A stretch of DNA of 64,000 bases from Corinectria fuckeliana (taxonomy: Eukaryota > Ascomycota > Sordariomycetes > Hypocreales > Nectriaceae), in assembly GCA_019137255.1 (NCBI GenBank), contig WPDH01000006.1:124001-188000 (forward strand). The letters are read 5' to 3'. The notes beneath the pieces were generated by a model. It worked only from the letters and a program-made list of their open reading frames with translations. It was not told the origin of the DNA and searched no databases. This document shows positions 12,682-23,741 of the stretch, piece after piece; position 1 is the first letter of the stretch; each line of letters opens with the position of its first letter. The translations under genes and the position numbers were made by a program.

Positions 12682-13401
12682 CTACTTGCCTCGTCTTCCG
12701 TGTTGACAACGAGAAACTCCACGAGAACCACCACGGCTACCACCGCGATGACCTCCGCGATGACCTCCACGATGACCTCCACGATGACCTCCACGATGGT
12801 CGCTATCCTGTAGCTTGTGGCGAGCTGTCTGAGATATCTCCTTCCCTTGACGGGAGGATGAAGATTCGCCATTCTTCGTGGTGGATGTGGACTCATGATT
12901 GCCCGTGTTAGACGTGGACTCGTCATAATCCGTTTCAGAGGTGGCTTCGCTCAACCCCAAAGCATCCATACTGATGCGGGTATTGATCTTCTCGGCTTCC
13001 TCAAGCTCAGTCGTATAGCCGCTATCGCTTTGCCGCAGTTGACCCTCGTCCTCAGCCTGCACGGTCTTTCCCTTGGCAGACCTCGAATCGTTTTGAATGA
13101 TCACTTCAGGAGGGCAAGTGGCCACCCAGTCCCAAACGGCTGTGCGAGCAACGTCTTGGTTACTGAAAACCCACGGGCCGCTATGGCGGATCACCCTAGG
13201 AGCGCTGATAGAATCCATAGCGGGATACAAAGAGGGGGATATGAATTTGCGGTGGTCCGATATCCCCGAGTTCTTCCTCCGCGTCTTCTCGATGATTCCC
13301 TGGACCATGGCAACTGCTAGGCGTTGTGCAGTGGTAAAATCGGTCGGGAAAGGGTCACAGTTGCGACAGGTTTGACAGTCAATAAGATGGGTAGCGAGAA
13401 G
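12682..13401 (-). CDS. Hypothetical protein with HRGG-repeat tail (5' end uncertain)
   Basis: I do not recognise this gene. From the ATG at 13308, in a good GCCATGG context, it encodes 208 residues. The same frame stays open upstream to 13407, and that extension looks coded: LLATHLIDCQTCRNC followed by FTTAQRLA. An H-x(3)-C-x2-C-x2-C arrangement of this kind recurs in small uncharacterised fungal proteins, so the true start is probably in an upstream exon I could not place; the coordinate given assumes an acceptor at 13402. The middle is Ser/Thr/Glu-rich and disordered. The C-terminus (about the last 35 residues) is a run of HRGG/SRGG repeats encoded by a 12-bp tandem repeat. RGG-like tails bind RNA in other proteins, but a role here is inference only. 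Confidence 0.55.
   Translation of the reverse strand, partial: LLATHLIDCQTCRNCDPFPTDFTTAQRLAVAMVQGIIEKTRRKNSGISDHRKFISPSLYPAMDSISAPRVIRHSGPWVFSNQDVARTAVWDWVATCPPEVIIQNDSRSAKGKTVQAEDEGQLRQSDSGYTTELEEAEKINTRISMDALGLSEATSETDYDESTSNTGNHESTSTTKNGESSSSRQGKEISQTARHKLQDSDHRGGHRGGHRGGHRGGHRGGSRGGSRGVSRCQHGRRGK
12747..12794 (-). repeat. 12-bp tandem repeat coding HRGG units
   Basis: Four in-register copies of GATGACCTCCRC (plus strand) encode the repeated His-Arg-Gly-Gly units of the protein. More diverged copies extend to about 12725. The repeat number may vary between strains. Confidence 0.9.
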
Positions 13402-14102
13402 CTCAAGTCAAATGCATATGGGATAACGGGATCATATATCGTAGGTGGATAAGCTCGAGACGTGCTTGGGGAGGCTGTGTGACAAGATGACCATTGAAGT
13501 TTTGGTGATCTTAGAGTACTGGATTATGTTGACAACTCCTAGTTGTCAAGATATATCTTCGTCTCTGGTTAAGCAGTCGAGGATTAAAAGTGAATGGTGG
13601 TAAAAAAGAATATCGCAAGAAACGTGCAGGGCATTGTTATTTATATAAACGTCCCATAGCCTCCTTCCCCTTCCTCTGGGCTTTCTCCGAAACATCACCT
13701 CTACGGACTGTTTGGCAAACTCAACTCCTCGACTAACAGTGAGCCAGACAGTCTGGTGATGCTCTGAATTTAGACTTCTGATGGCACACAGACAGTACCG
13801 AACTGTTTGGAAACGCTAATTGGATACTTGGCAATGACCTATTTGGAAATGTCTGACATTCTTCTCGGCTTCTACGTATTCTTTCTGGGGATTATTTGGC
13901 AAAGGCAATTTGACGTTTGACAATGGATAACCTACGTGGTTCATTTGGCCGTCAAGGTTGTGATCCGTACTGAACCGTACCATCCCGAAAAGAGCGGAGG
14001 TACGTCCTTGCCATAATAGTACATAGTTTTATTACTTGGTTTTAAATATGTCTTCCTTGATATCTTATAGATAGTTTTAGATGTTAACATTCCGAGAGGC
14101 CT

Positions 14103-14138
14103 ACCCTGCATACCCTGCATACCCTGCATACCCTGCAT
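14103..14138. repeat. 9-bp tandem repeat (TACCCTGCA)4
   Basis: Four exact copies of TACCCTGCA lie in non-coding sequence. Confidence 0.95.
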
Positions 14139-14220
14139 GGGGTGTTTTTAAGGTACAGTTCATATTTTGCTTGAAATGTACAATGTACAATGCATTGTAG
14201 ACGAACGTTCTTCTGATGAT

Positions 14221-14253
14221 GGGGGGGTTTTTTTTTTGGGGGGGGGGGGGGGG
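14221..14253. repeat. G7-T10-G16 homopolymer block
   Basis: Seven G, ten T and sixteen G follow one another without interruption. It is either a genuine low-complexity tract or a place where sequencing and assembly are unreliable. Confidence 0.9.
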
Positions 14254-14728
14254 ATTCCCGATACTAGGGCGTTGTCCCTTACAGGTTGCGGCGCTTCAAG
14301 ACTAAAAATCTCCAAATAACTTCCGCAACTAAATCTACGAACATTAAGCACAGCGAGTTTCAATCGTTCCTAAAGTCTCTTGGAGGTGTGGATCAACCAA
14401 AGAATAGAGCGCATAAGAGCCTAGATAATCACCGGGGTTACCTATCCTGTCTGGAAGTGAACGAACGACTCACTAGCGCCGTACCAAGCACACATTGTTA
14501 GACCTCTTGTTGGAGTTATCAATTAGGTAGTAGCTTACTATTATGTAGGTAGTAGACTAGGTAGCTGCAACTGAAGGCACCAAAGTGAGGATGAGCCCCA
14601 CTCTGCCCCTCACCGCGGTGAGCAACCCACCCCCCACTGACGAAATGTCCCCTTGTCGCAAAACCCACCGGTGCTTGACCCCCAGCTCCCACAACTGCCT
14701 TGTGCTAGAGGGGAGCGCCACAAACACC

Positions 14729-15728
14729 ATGGCAACCAAAGCAAAGGACAACACTGCGGCAAGGTGAATACACTTGAGAGCGAGCGCCCTGGACACTTCT
14801 TCGTCCGCACGAAGCCAGGAAAACTGACCATAGCTCAGCAGCAAAGATGCCACCCCCAGCAACCCGCGGGGAATTCCCTACGCCCCGTTCGTCGACCGAG
14901 TCGAGGACTACGTTACCACTCGTGACGATGTCGAACCTACCCTGCGAAGCTTCCAGGAGATGATCTCGTGAGTCGGCGCCGCGAACGAAAGGACGAGATG
15001 ACCCGGACACCACCTGCCCGCGCGTGTGGGAGTGCGAGGTCGACTACGTCCGAAGCGTGGAGATGGAGATAGAGCTGGTGATAACACGGTTCACACACAG
15101 GAAATACCAGTTTATGGAGATGAACCTGCAACGGCGGATGACGGGCTTGAAAGAGAAGATCCCGGATATCCAGAAGACCCTTGACTCTGTCAAGTTCTTG
15201 AAGTCGCGAAAAGTAGACGCTGCGTGCACCCTCTCACCAGCCGCATCATGCTGAACAAGGACATAGGACGAGCCGGAGCCGATCCAGACCACCTTCGAAC
15301 TCAACGACACGCTTTATGCCAAGGCAAACATCCCTGCGACGGACGAGGTTTATATCTGGCTAGGGGTACGGAGCCTGATCAGGACGACGGACTGCACTGC
15401 ACGGGCTGACTGACTGACTCGTGAATAGGCCAACGTAATGCTGTCATACCCCATAGCCGAGGCAGAGGAGCTTTTGGGGCAGAAGCTTTCCACAGCCAAG
15501 ACAAGCTTGGGCAATTGTGAGGAGGACCTGGATTTCCTCCGGGAACAGATCACGGTATGTGGACCAAGCTCACCTCTCTACAGCTCAGCACTGACCAGGC
15601 TACAGACCATGGAGGTCGCAATTGCAAGAGTGTACAACTGGGAGGTGGTACAAAAGCGAAAGGATAAGGTGGACGAGGAGAAAGAAAAGAAGGACGCAAA
15701 GGAGGACGAGAGCTCTTCCCGCGACTAA
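14729..15728 (+). CDS. PAC10: Prefoldin subunit 3 (Pac10/Gim2)
   Basis: Prefoldin is a six-subunit cytosolic chaperone that hands unfolded actin and tubulin to the CCT chaperonin; this is an alpha-type subunit. Six short exons are 14729-14763, 14839-14967, 15101-15212, 15267-15365, 15429-15554 and 15606-15728, giving 207 residues. Family landmarks in order are NPRGIPYAPFVDRVEDYV, EPTLRSFQEMISKYQFMEM, KIPDIQKTLDSVKFLKSRK, FELNDTLYAKANIP, DEVYIWLGANVMLSYPI and a C-terminal helix ARVYNWEVVQKRK. Helix-beta hairpin-helix order fits the family. The start ATG at 14729 is joined through a 75-bp intron whose acceptor (CTCAG at 14834-14838) is needed to enter the conserved frame. Every phase agrees. 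The C-terminus is Lys/Glu/Asp-rich. Confidence 0.93.
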
Positions 15729-16200
15729 TGGGTGGATTTCTAAGGCCGATGCCCGTGAAACTCTCTGTGACATGACAAAAAGTAGACTGGAAAATTTACA
15801 TGCATGAACACTCGATGCCTGGGTCGTGTGAGTGTTAAGCTAGGGGATCAAAACATCGCATTCTCGGATTTATGAAGCTTTCCAAATCATGGCATGAGTA
15901 TTCGTAGGCACCTAAATTACAGTAGTACTGTACTTACCATTTACTATTTACTACGTACTTAGTATTAGTAGTATTGAGGACTGTACCAAGCCTGGGCTGG
16001 ACGGGATGATCGAGGGGCGCGCCATCAAGCGTGCCCCATTAAATCGATGTACCTCGGTTGCTGCATAACTCACTACCTGGGAACTTTTCGGCATCGAATC
16101 CGAGTCCGAGTATACGATCTAAACTCTTCGTCGCTCTGCCTACCACATCGGTGTGACGCCCAAGTTCCTCAAGCGGCCGAATTGGAAGCGATGAGGAGGC
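15729..16200. other. Intergenic region, TAC-rich
   Basis: This separates two genes on the same strand. Around 15910-15975 there is a dense run of GTA/TAC words such as TAGTACTGTACTTACC, similar to words seen in other gaps of this window. No gene was recognised. Confidence 0.6.
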
Positions 16201-19200
16201 ATGCTCAGAAGCGCAATATGGGAGCTGGGGCGTGCGTGGCAGACGCCGCAGCATGTGACTGCTGGATCCAAGGTATGTATGTCTCTGAAATCTTCAGGCA
16301 GCTAGGTTAAGCTGACGACATCTTGCTCGTAGAGGATCGGCCAGTCACTGCTACACGGGATATATCGCCATGCATCGAGTACAGCGCAACGCGACAGAGC
16401 GCTGCCGCCGCCGACACACAATCACCCCGAACTCGATAACGATGCCCTTGCGAGCAACTGTGCTTCTTCGAAGAAGCACATTGCTGAGTTGAGACGACAG
16501 CTCGCAGCGGACAAGGAACACGGATGCACTACCGCCGACCGCATTTCTTGGACAGCTTCCGCACCTTTTCGCCGCGGAACCGAGCGCCGGTTGGGCATGT
16601 CAAAGTCCTGGACCAACCTAAGCCCGAGCTACCTGCTGGAAGCCTTTTTCGCCAACGGGCCCCCAGACGCCGACGTGCGAACGAATACAGCAATGATACG
16701 AAGCTTCCGCCTTCCCGTGGTTCTGATGCAGATGCGGCTTCGACAAGAAGCGAAGGCCGATCTCGAGAACAATAGCGAACTTCTCGAGTTGCTGCCGTCC
16801 GAGAAGCAGTGGCAGAAGGTGATAAGCGTCGTTCACGACAACGGACATACAGAAGAGGACCTTGAACATTATATCTATATCCTGCTTGGCGCGAGTGACG
16901 AGAAGCGATGCCAGCGGTTTTTGGAACAGGACACCCCGAAACCCATCTTTATCCTGAACTTTCTTCTGAGAACTGGTTCTTCCATCCGAAATACATCGAC
17001 CCTGGATGGCCTCTTGAAGTATTTTCGGGCCCGCTCCTGCAACACTGTTAATATCAATCACGACAAATCAATATTTGAGCAGGAAGCCCAGACGCGCTCG
17101 CGCCTCGCCATGCTCAACATGAACCCGGACGAGTTCTCTCGGCTCATGTCACGATTTGCAAACCACTGCCGCCGGCTAGAACCTAGACTACTAACGTCGT
17201 TGGCTGAGATCGTGGCAGAACGCATCATGTGGCACCAGCAGGTGTCAGACCCTCCTGCGAAGGTCTACTACGCCCAATGCAGTCTTTTCAACTTAGCGCT
17301 GAGAAGCTTTGCAAGCCGCGCAAATCTGGAGGTTCGACACAAGCAGGTTCCAAATGCCTACTTCTGGGAAGCCCAAAGAATCCTCCTCGGCATGTCCGAT
17401 CAGCTTTCTAAGCCCTTGCTAGTAGACAAGGACGGGTTCAAGGCTATCAGGGCTGTGCTGGCGGGATTGCCCAAGAACCAGGCCGAGATCCACAGCGCGA
17501 GACGTCATTCACAGACATGGCCACCCTACTTGCGGCCGGGAGACGGCATGGACGAGAAGATGGAACTAGATGAGACCTGGACCCGGACAGTACGAGCAGG
17601 TACGATGATGCAAGAGGCCGGGTTCTCCAAGGATCCTAACGATGAGGCTTTGGATATCTTACAAGGTCTGGCCCTTGATGGAACTCCTGCAATTCAACAG
17701 AGAACCCCGGTAAACTCGAAGAAACAACTTCGAATATGGGCGGCCTCGATCAAGGCAACACGAAATGCGCAGGAGGCATGGGGTAGGTTTCAGCACCCCC
17801 CAGAGAGGGGCCAAAGACCCGGCCCTTCAGAGTATGCAGCAATGTTTGAGAAACTTTTTGCCCGAGAAGCCGACCCCACAGTGGGAGGTCTGCCAGGAGA
17901 CAACTCACTGAGCTTTCCAACTCAAGAGGAGACAAATCTGGCAGAATTCGAGAAGGCTCGGCTACGGCCCCCTGGCGTTAACGAGCTTTATGAGAAGATG
18001 AAGCTCGACGGCGTCATGCCTGAAGGGCAATGCCTCCGAATTCTGGTGTCGAATGCCGAATCCCTGCAGACGGCCCGTCGCTATATCCTGGAAAGCCCGA
18101 TACCACGGAAGAGCTCATTGAGCTTACTATCCGATGACCCGGACCCCGAATTATTGAAGGAGATTCCACTCGACGCATGTTCGGCATACATCAACGCCTG
18201 CGCGCGGCAAACTAGGCAATCGAGACGGCATATGCTACGAGCGATACGGTTGATCGAAGCACGCCTTGGGGGGGGGCAGCACGGATGGGCGCCCGCCTTG
18301 TGGGCACCCATCTTGAAGAACCTAGGACGACACCACCAAACTTTGGGTATAGGTCTCGGAGCGCAATTGCGCCTGGTTTTGCACCTATTCGAACGCATCC
18401 AACAGAGTCATGGATTCCCCTTGACGCTCTTTCACCAGTTTGCTCGATGCTTGAAGAGCATTTTGCGGCGGGAGGTTGTTACGATTCTGGCGGATCTAAA
18501 ATTGGACTTGGGCAGCGGTGCAGTAGCGAACCCTCTCGGCCTCCTGTACGACCCAGATGCCAGGGAGGTGCAGACGACGCAGGAGCCGGACCCGAAAGGC
18601 GAGCCGCCGGCAGTGGGCGAAGGTGAAGATGATTCGCCCTTGATCTCGGCTAGACGAGCGGCCACGCGTCTGAAGAAGCTTTTTGACTTATTGGTGGCCG
18701 AGGAGAAAAAGAGACAGGGACTGCTAGGGACCAACGAGGTGTCACAACTCGATGCAATGCTATTGCGGCGAGACCCCGTCTTGGCACCGGTAGCGCACGA
18801 TTACCTGTTGGCCCTGGCGTTCACCGGAGAGTTTGAGGAAATGGCCAGAGTGATTAAGTGGCTAATGCAGGAATGGGGACAAGGGCAGCTGGTCGACGAG
18901 CTCGAGGGCCTAGACGAGGTGCCATACGAGGCGGACATGCTTGACGCGTTATGTGCGTTCCGTGCTTTTGCGGAGCCGATGCTCGAGCAGACGATGGTGG
19001 ACTCCGTCTTGGAAGCGCTGAATACGAGCCAGGCGGGCTGGACGTGGCCGGACGACTCGCTGGTTCAGGGCTATCTCGAGGGCCGACTAGGCGACGAGGC
19101 CAACCAGGACCTGAGCGAGGTGCTCAAGTGGGTGCGCCAGCAACAGCGACATCGGCGGCAAACCAGGGACAGGGCCGAAGAGGAGGAGGAGGGTTTAAGG

Positions 19201-19206
19201 AAGTAA
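16201..19206 (+). CDS. Mitochondrial protein, helical-repeat (PPR-like) candidate
   Basis: Two exons, 16201-16272 and 16333-19206, give 981 residues. The start at 16201 gives MLRSAIWELGRAWQTPQHV and then HGIYRHASSTAQRDRALPP after the splice: basic, Ser-rich and without acids, a classic mitochondrial presequence. The intron is 60 bp with a CTGAC branch site. The rest is long and alpha-helical, with repeated Leu/Ala-rich helix pairs and no membrane segment. I see no catalytic motif. The overall look is that of fungal pentatricopeptide-type mitochondrial RNA or assembly factors, such as the complex I intermediate-associated CIA84 family, but I cannot confirm any particular one. The C-terminus is rich in Arg and Glu. 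Confidence 0.7.
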
Positions 19207-21050
19207 CAACAACAACAAGAACAACAAATACAGCTGGAAGAAGCAATGTTGGGTAAAACTAGAAGACGGATTGGCGTTTATGGCGAATGTATCAGGTGGC
19301 TGTTATTGCTTGGTGCTCAGATGCCTACGAAAAGCTAAGATGCATTGACGAGACAGAATCGCTGTAGGAGTATTGGAATCTATCACCTGTGGATCGATAG
19401 GTATGTATTAGAGGGATGGATTTATTGGAGCGGGGATGGCGGGCGGCGCAGGCACAGTGATGATACCCTGTAGAGTCTAGAATCTAAGTAGATGTACAAC
19501 ATGGCCAAATATGGAAACTCATATGTCGATAATGAAGATGAAGTGCAAGAAAATGCAAAGAAGGATGAAAAAGAAAGACGCTATACCTCATCTAGCCTTA
19601 TTGTCAGGGGACTTACATGATGCTAGGCGATGGAGCCACGGTGAGGCGAGCGGCTATCTCGATGAAGGAGGACCCAGGGCAGCGGTACTCAGGAACATGG
19701 CAAGGATGCAGGAGGAGACAGAACCGGGTCAGCTATTTTTGTTGATAAGCTTTGCATCTCTGCTAGGAACAAAGAACCAACGGCAGACAAGAGAGTGCAA
19801 GATGCTAAGATTGCAAAATGCAAGAGAGGCTGGATTAAAGGCCAAGGCAGGGTCCTAGCCGGACGACTATGGGTCGACTGGGGCCGCGAGAGAAGAGGAC
19901 AAAGAGCCAAGCGGGACTGAAAGAAATCATTCAACAAACCTCTAAAGCAACGTGCTGAAAGTCGTACTTTCGTAGAGCCGCCCGATGGTACATAGTAGGG
20001 TGCAAGGGTTAGTACGCCGCAGGCAGGCCGGGTGGAGCCCGCATGATTGGCCAGCACGGGAGGACCACCGGGCCGGCCAAAGCCTCCGTGCCAATTATAG
20101 CGAGCCGCGCGGATGCAGCCCGGGATCTGAGGAAACGCACGACAACAGCACCCCTGGAAAAAGAAAACCCACAGCGAAGCGAACCAGCAAAGCCCAGCGC
20201 GCTTGCAGCCCAGTCGTTCTGCTCCCCCCCCTTCGCCAGCGTGCCGTGGCGCGTTTGAGAGACTCCGGATGGGGCGCTCTGGGACTGGGGAGACTAGGGA
20301 CTGGAGGCGGGTTTGGGGTTTGGGCGCGTCGTGAGACCGTTCGACTGGGCGAGGGTTTCGATGCGACGTGAGGCGATGGGGGAACGAAAATGGGAGGGTT
20401 AATGGGAGGGTTAGAGGGTCTAGATGAGACGATTTCTTCTGGCTGGTGCTGCTTGCTGGCTGCTTGGCTGCTCGTGCTGGCGGAACCAGACTAGACTAGA
20501 CGAGACGGACAATAAGGCCGGGCACCGGGGACCATACAATACAACACCATCTTCCACTTTGACGACGTTCCCCAGCATTCTTTCTCTGTCTCTCTGTCTT
20601 CATTTTTTCCTTGTCTCTCTCATCTCTCTCATCTCTCTCTTTCTCTTTCTTGTCCCTTGTCCCCTCTCCTTTGGCGCGTCGACTGTCTGTTCCTCATTCC
20701 TTTGTCATCTCTGTGTGTTCTCTCTCTGTCACAGGTGTTGTTCGGGGCGGTCTTTCATTGCTTCATTGTTCACAAACTTGGATTGATTCTAAGCTACACG
20801 GAGCACGTTTCACGGCCACTTTCCTCTCTCCCTCTCTCCGAATTAATTTGTCTGGGCTTTTGCACAAACTCCTTACAGCGTCATCCCATCAACACCAACA
20901 CCAACACATCATATTCACAAACTTACGAAATCGAACCTACCATCACAAACAGCCGAAACTTCACTTACACATCCATCGTTGGACCATTTTCGACATTGCG
21001 CTTCTTTCTTTCCAAATCTTTCAATTTCGCCCTGTTCCCAAGACTTCACC
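19207..21050. promoter_or_regulatory. Upstream region of secreted Thr-rich protein
   Basis: This 1.8 kb gap between same-strand genes holds no recognisable gene. A long CT-rich tract at about 20575-20730 and the A/C-rich bases before the next ATG look like a promoter and long leader. Open frames at 19511-19858, 19985-20371 and 20424-20786 are compositional and show no family resemblance. Confidence 0.5.
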
Positions 21051-23741
21051 ATGCGTTGCGATAAGAAGAGGATAGCCGTTGCTCTACACATTCTTTTGAC
21101 TGCTCAGTTCACCCAGGCAGGCCCTATAGGATGGACTGGCAGGATGTACGTCGACCGCCGTCTCTCTAACGAGCCTCTCAAGCCGATGACTGACAACAAC
21201 GAAAATAGATACCGAAGAACCGTCACCACTACCCCAGTGGGTAACGACTACAATACTACTCTGGCCCCTACCGCGGCCGCGGAGAGGTACGCGTTTCCTC
21301 CCGAAGAGCAAGACAACTCGATGTTAACAGGATCTCATAGCTCTGGTGGTGAAACCAGCGGTTCTACGACGACGCCCAGGCCCCTTTTCGAGTCGTTGAC
21401 TTCTAGCATACCGGTCGCTGAGTCGGGACTGTCGCAGGTTTCTGATGCGGACGAGTCGACCTCCAGCGGAGTCCCCGTCAAGCTCGTCCCCATCGACCAT
21501 ACTACGACGACACAGGCCGGGTCGCAGCCCACCGAAGCTGCTACCTCCGTGGCTGACCCGATCCAGTCGACGAACTTGGCTGTGACGCCTACGCTCACGA
21601 CCTCCATTGTCCCTGAGCAGCCAAGTGATACCACCAGCGCGGCGGAGGATACAACAACTGCGGCGGAGGAGAGTACGACCGTGGTAGAGCAGACTACAAC
21701 TCCAGCTGAGAAGACTACTACTCCAGTTGAGAAGACTACTACCACGACAGAGGAGACTTCCGAACCCATTCTCACCACCTCCATCGTTCCCAAGCAGCCT
21801 GGCAACGGGACTACCTCCTCGGAGCCCATCACGACAACGACTCCTGCCGCAGACACTTCCGAGATTACGAGCATCGCAGAGCAGACAACCGGGTCTATCC
21901 TCACGACCTCGATTGTCCCCAAGCAACCAACAACCGTACTTTCAAACACACCAATCGAGACGCCTGGTCCTTCGACGCCTGTGTCCACTGCCTCTGCACC
22001 GGTTGACTCTACCATCCCATCATCTGCCGCCACAGTCCCTCAGGAGACTGTTTCAACCCCAAGGAAGATGCCGGGAACCACCCCAGGCTCGTCCATCATC
22101 AACACCCCCGTGACTACTCTTCAGGCGCCTGCTACTTCAGAGACCCAGGTCACGACCCCAAAGTCTACCATTTACCACCAGACTCCAGGCGAGACCGCCT
22201 CAGGTGCGCCCGCGGACAGCTCGACGGTGCCAGACGAGGGTATGCATTACTCGACTACCGCAAGCCTGCAGTCGAGCGTCAACCTTGGCGATCTGAAGCC
22301 GACCTCGACTGATGCTGCTGCTGTCTCGACTGCTGTCGAGCAGACAACTTCGGCCGATGTCACGTCTCAGCCTGCTGCGAGCTTTATTCTCTCGACAACC
22401 TCCATCATCAAGGCTCCCGGCTCATCTGTGGTTTCCTCTCCTCAGGAATCGAGTGCCGCGCAAGACCTCCCGGAGACATCGGCCGGGGAGACCTCAGCCC
22501 CTGAGACATCTGAGTTAGTCCCTCAAACGACTCTGACTGTCACTGTGGAGGACCCGGGCCAGACGGACACTGCTGGCTCGACTGCCGTGGAGGCCCCAAC
22601 ATCCGAGTCTGTTCCCTCGGAGCCTGCTTCGTCTTCCGAGCCCGCAGCCCCCCCTTCAACCACCTCGTCTCCCTCGACGGCCGTCTCCGAAATCGTCGCA
22701 ACAGGCACCCCAGACACGGCCGTCCCGACCGCAGCCCCCATGCCCACAGAGACGGCCACCGTAGATGCCGCCCAGTACGCCGCCAACGTCGCCCAAGCCA
22801 AGCAGCTGAACCAGGTGTACTCTAGCCTGACGCCCGAGTCCGCCTGCTCTGCCTCCCAGGCCGCGTGCATCGACGGCCAGCTCGCGCAGTGCAACGACGC
22901 CGGAACATACACCCTCTCAGCTTGCGGCACGAACAGGAAGTGCTTTGCGCTCCCCATGACCACCAACCGGGGTGTCAAGCTTGGCTGCGAGGATGTCGAC
23001 AAGGCGAAGGCGATTCTCGGCGAGACGGGCGATACTGACGGCCAAGACACCACCACTGCCGTCAAGGAGCCAGGTACCACGTCGGTTGAAGAGCCAGCTG
23101 CTACATCGGCAGCCGAGGAGCAGCCCAATGTCCCCGTTGTGACCGTCACGGAAATCGTCACTGTCGACGACGGTGCCGCCAGCGAGCCTACCTCCGAGCC
23201 TGCGAACGAGGAGCCTACCTCATCCGCCCAGCCGACTACGACCTCGGTCCCTTTAAGCGAGCAGCCCGTCCACAACCAACCCACATCGACGACCTCCCAG
23301 GACTCGGCCCCCGAGTCCTCCGCCGCCGTTTCCACCAGCGAAGCCCCCATCGCCACCACAACCTCCGCCCCCGCGGCGGACCCGCCTTCCTCGGCCCTCC
23401 CCACGGGCAACACGGTCACCAAGTCCATCAAGCAGCCCGGCGACCCGATCACCTCGGAGGAGGCATCAGAGCCCACCAGCACCTCGGTGAAGGCCGTCCC
23501 CACCACCACCACCGCCAAGCCCACGACCGTCGTCCTCGTCCCCATCGACAAAACCACCACCGGCGCCCCCGGAGCCGCGGCGACAGAGGCCGCGGCCGGG
23601 GGCGAGGCGCGCACGACTACGCAGGTCGTTGACGGCACGCCCACGGTGTCGGTGTTCATGACCGTCACCGTGACGGAGAAGGACCGCGAGACGGTGACTG
23701 TGACGGAGAAGGAGCGAGTTACCGTCGTGATCAGCGCTTGA
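21051..23741 (+). CDS. Secreted Thr/Ser-rich protein with CBM19-like module
   Basis: This is a single exon of 896 residues. Of two in-frame ATGs, 21051 is chosen because it begins a signal peptide (MRCDKKRIAVALHILLTAQFTQAG). The bulk is a Thr/Ser/Pro stalk, likely heavily O-glycosylated, with repeated short units: TTSIVPKQP-type words at least three times, related SIIKAPG and SIKQPG words, and VPIDHTTT/VPIDKTTT. At about residues 596-650 a six-cysteine segment (ESACSASQAACIDGQLAQC onwards) resembles the chitin-binding CBM19 fold. The C-terminus repeats VTVTEK and ends without a clear GPI-anchor tail, so it may be free or loosely wall-bound. A role in the wall, adhesion or chitin shielding is inference. 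The opposite strand is open for 408 codons only because of composition. Confidence 0.8.
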   Translation: MRCDKKRIAVALHILLTAQFTQAGPIGWTGRMYVDRRLSNEPLKPMTDNNENRYRRTVTTTPVGNDYNTTLAPTAAAERYAFPPEEQDNSMLTGSHSSGGETSGSTTTPRPLFESLTSSIPVAESGLSQVSDADESTSSGVPVKLVPIDHTTTTQAGSQPTEAATSVADPIQSTNLAVTPTLTTSIVPEQPSDTTSAAEDTTTAAEESTTVVEQTTTPAEKTTTPVEKTTTTTEETSEPILTTSIVPKQPGNGTTSSEPITTTTPAADTSEITSIAEQTTGSILTTSIVPKQPTTVLSNTPIETPGPSTPVSTASAPVDSTIPSSAATVPQETVSTPRKMPGTTPGSSIINTPVTTLQAPATSETQVTTPKSTIYHQTPGETASGAPADSSTVPDEGMHYSTTASLQSSVNLGDLKPTSTDAAAVSTAVEQTTSADVTSQPAASFILSTTSIIKAPGSSVVSSPQESSAAQDLPETSAGETSAPETSELVPQTTLTVTVEDPGQTDTAGSTAVEAPTSESVPSEPASSSEPAAPPSTTSSPSTAVSEIVATGTPDTAVPTAAPMPTETATVDAAQYAANVAQAKQLNQVYSSLTPESACSASQAACIDGQLAQCNDAGTYTLSACGTNRKCFALPMTTNRGVKLGCEDVDKAKAILGETGDTDGQDTTTAVKEPGTTSVEEPAATSAAEEQPNVPVVTVTEIVTVDDGAASEPTSEPANEEPTSSAQPTTTSVPLSEQPVHNQPTSTTSQDSAPESSAAVSTSEAPIATTTSAPAADPPSSALPTGNTVTKSIKQPGDPITSEEASEPTSTSVKAVPTTTTAKPTTVVLVPIDKTTTGAPGAAATEAAAGGEARTTTQVVDGTPTVSVFMTVTVTEKDRETVTVTEKERVTVVISA

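Larger units (their letters stand above)
13402..14728. other. Non-coding region with simple repeats
   Basis: This is the upstream flank of both neighbouring genes. It holds a 9-bp tandem repeat (14103-14138) and a pure G/T homopolymer block (14221-14253). A 71-codon open frame at 14286-14501 shows no resemblance to known proteins. Confidence 0.6.

Noticed and set aside
20424..20786. 120-codon hydrophobic frame before the secreted protein
   Set aside because: It is produced by a CT-rich leader (Leu/Ser/Phe codons) and does not look like a selected protein.
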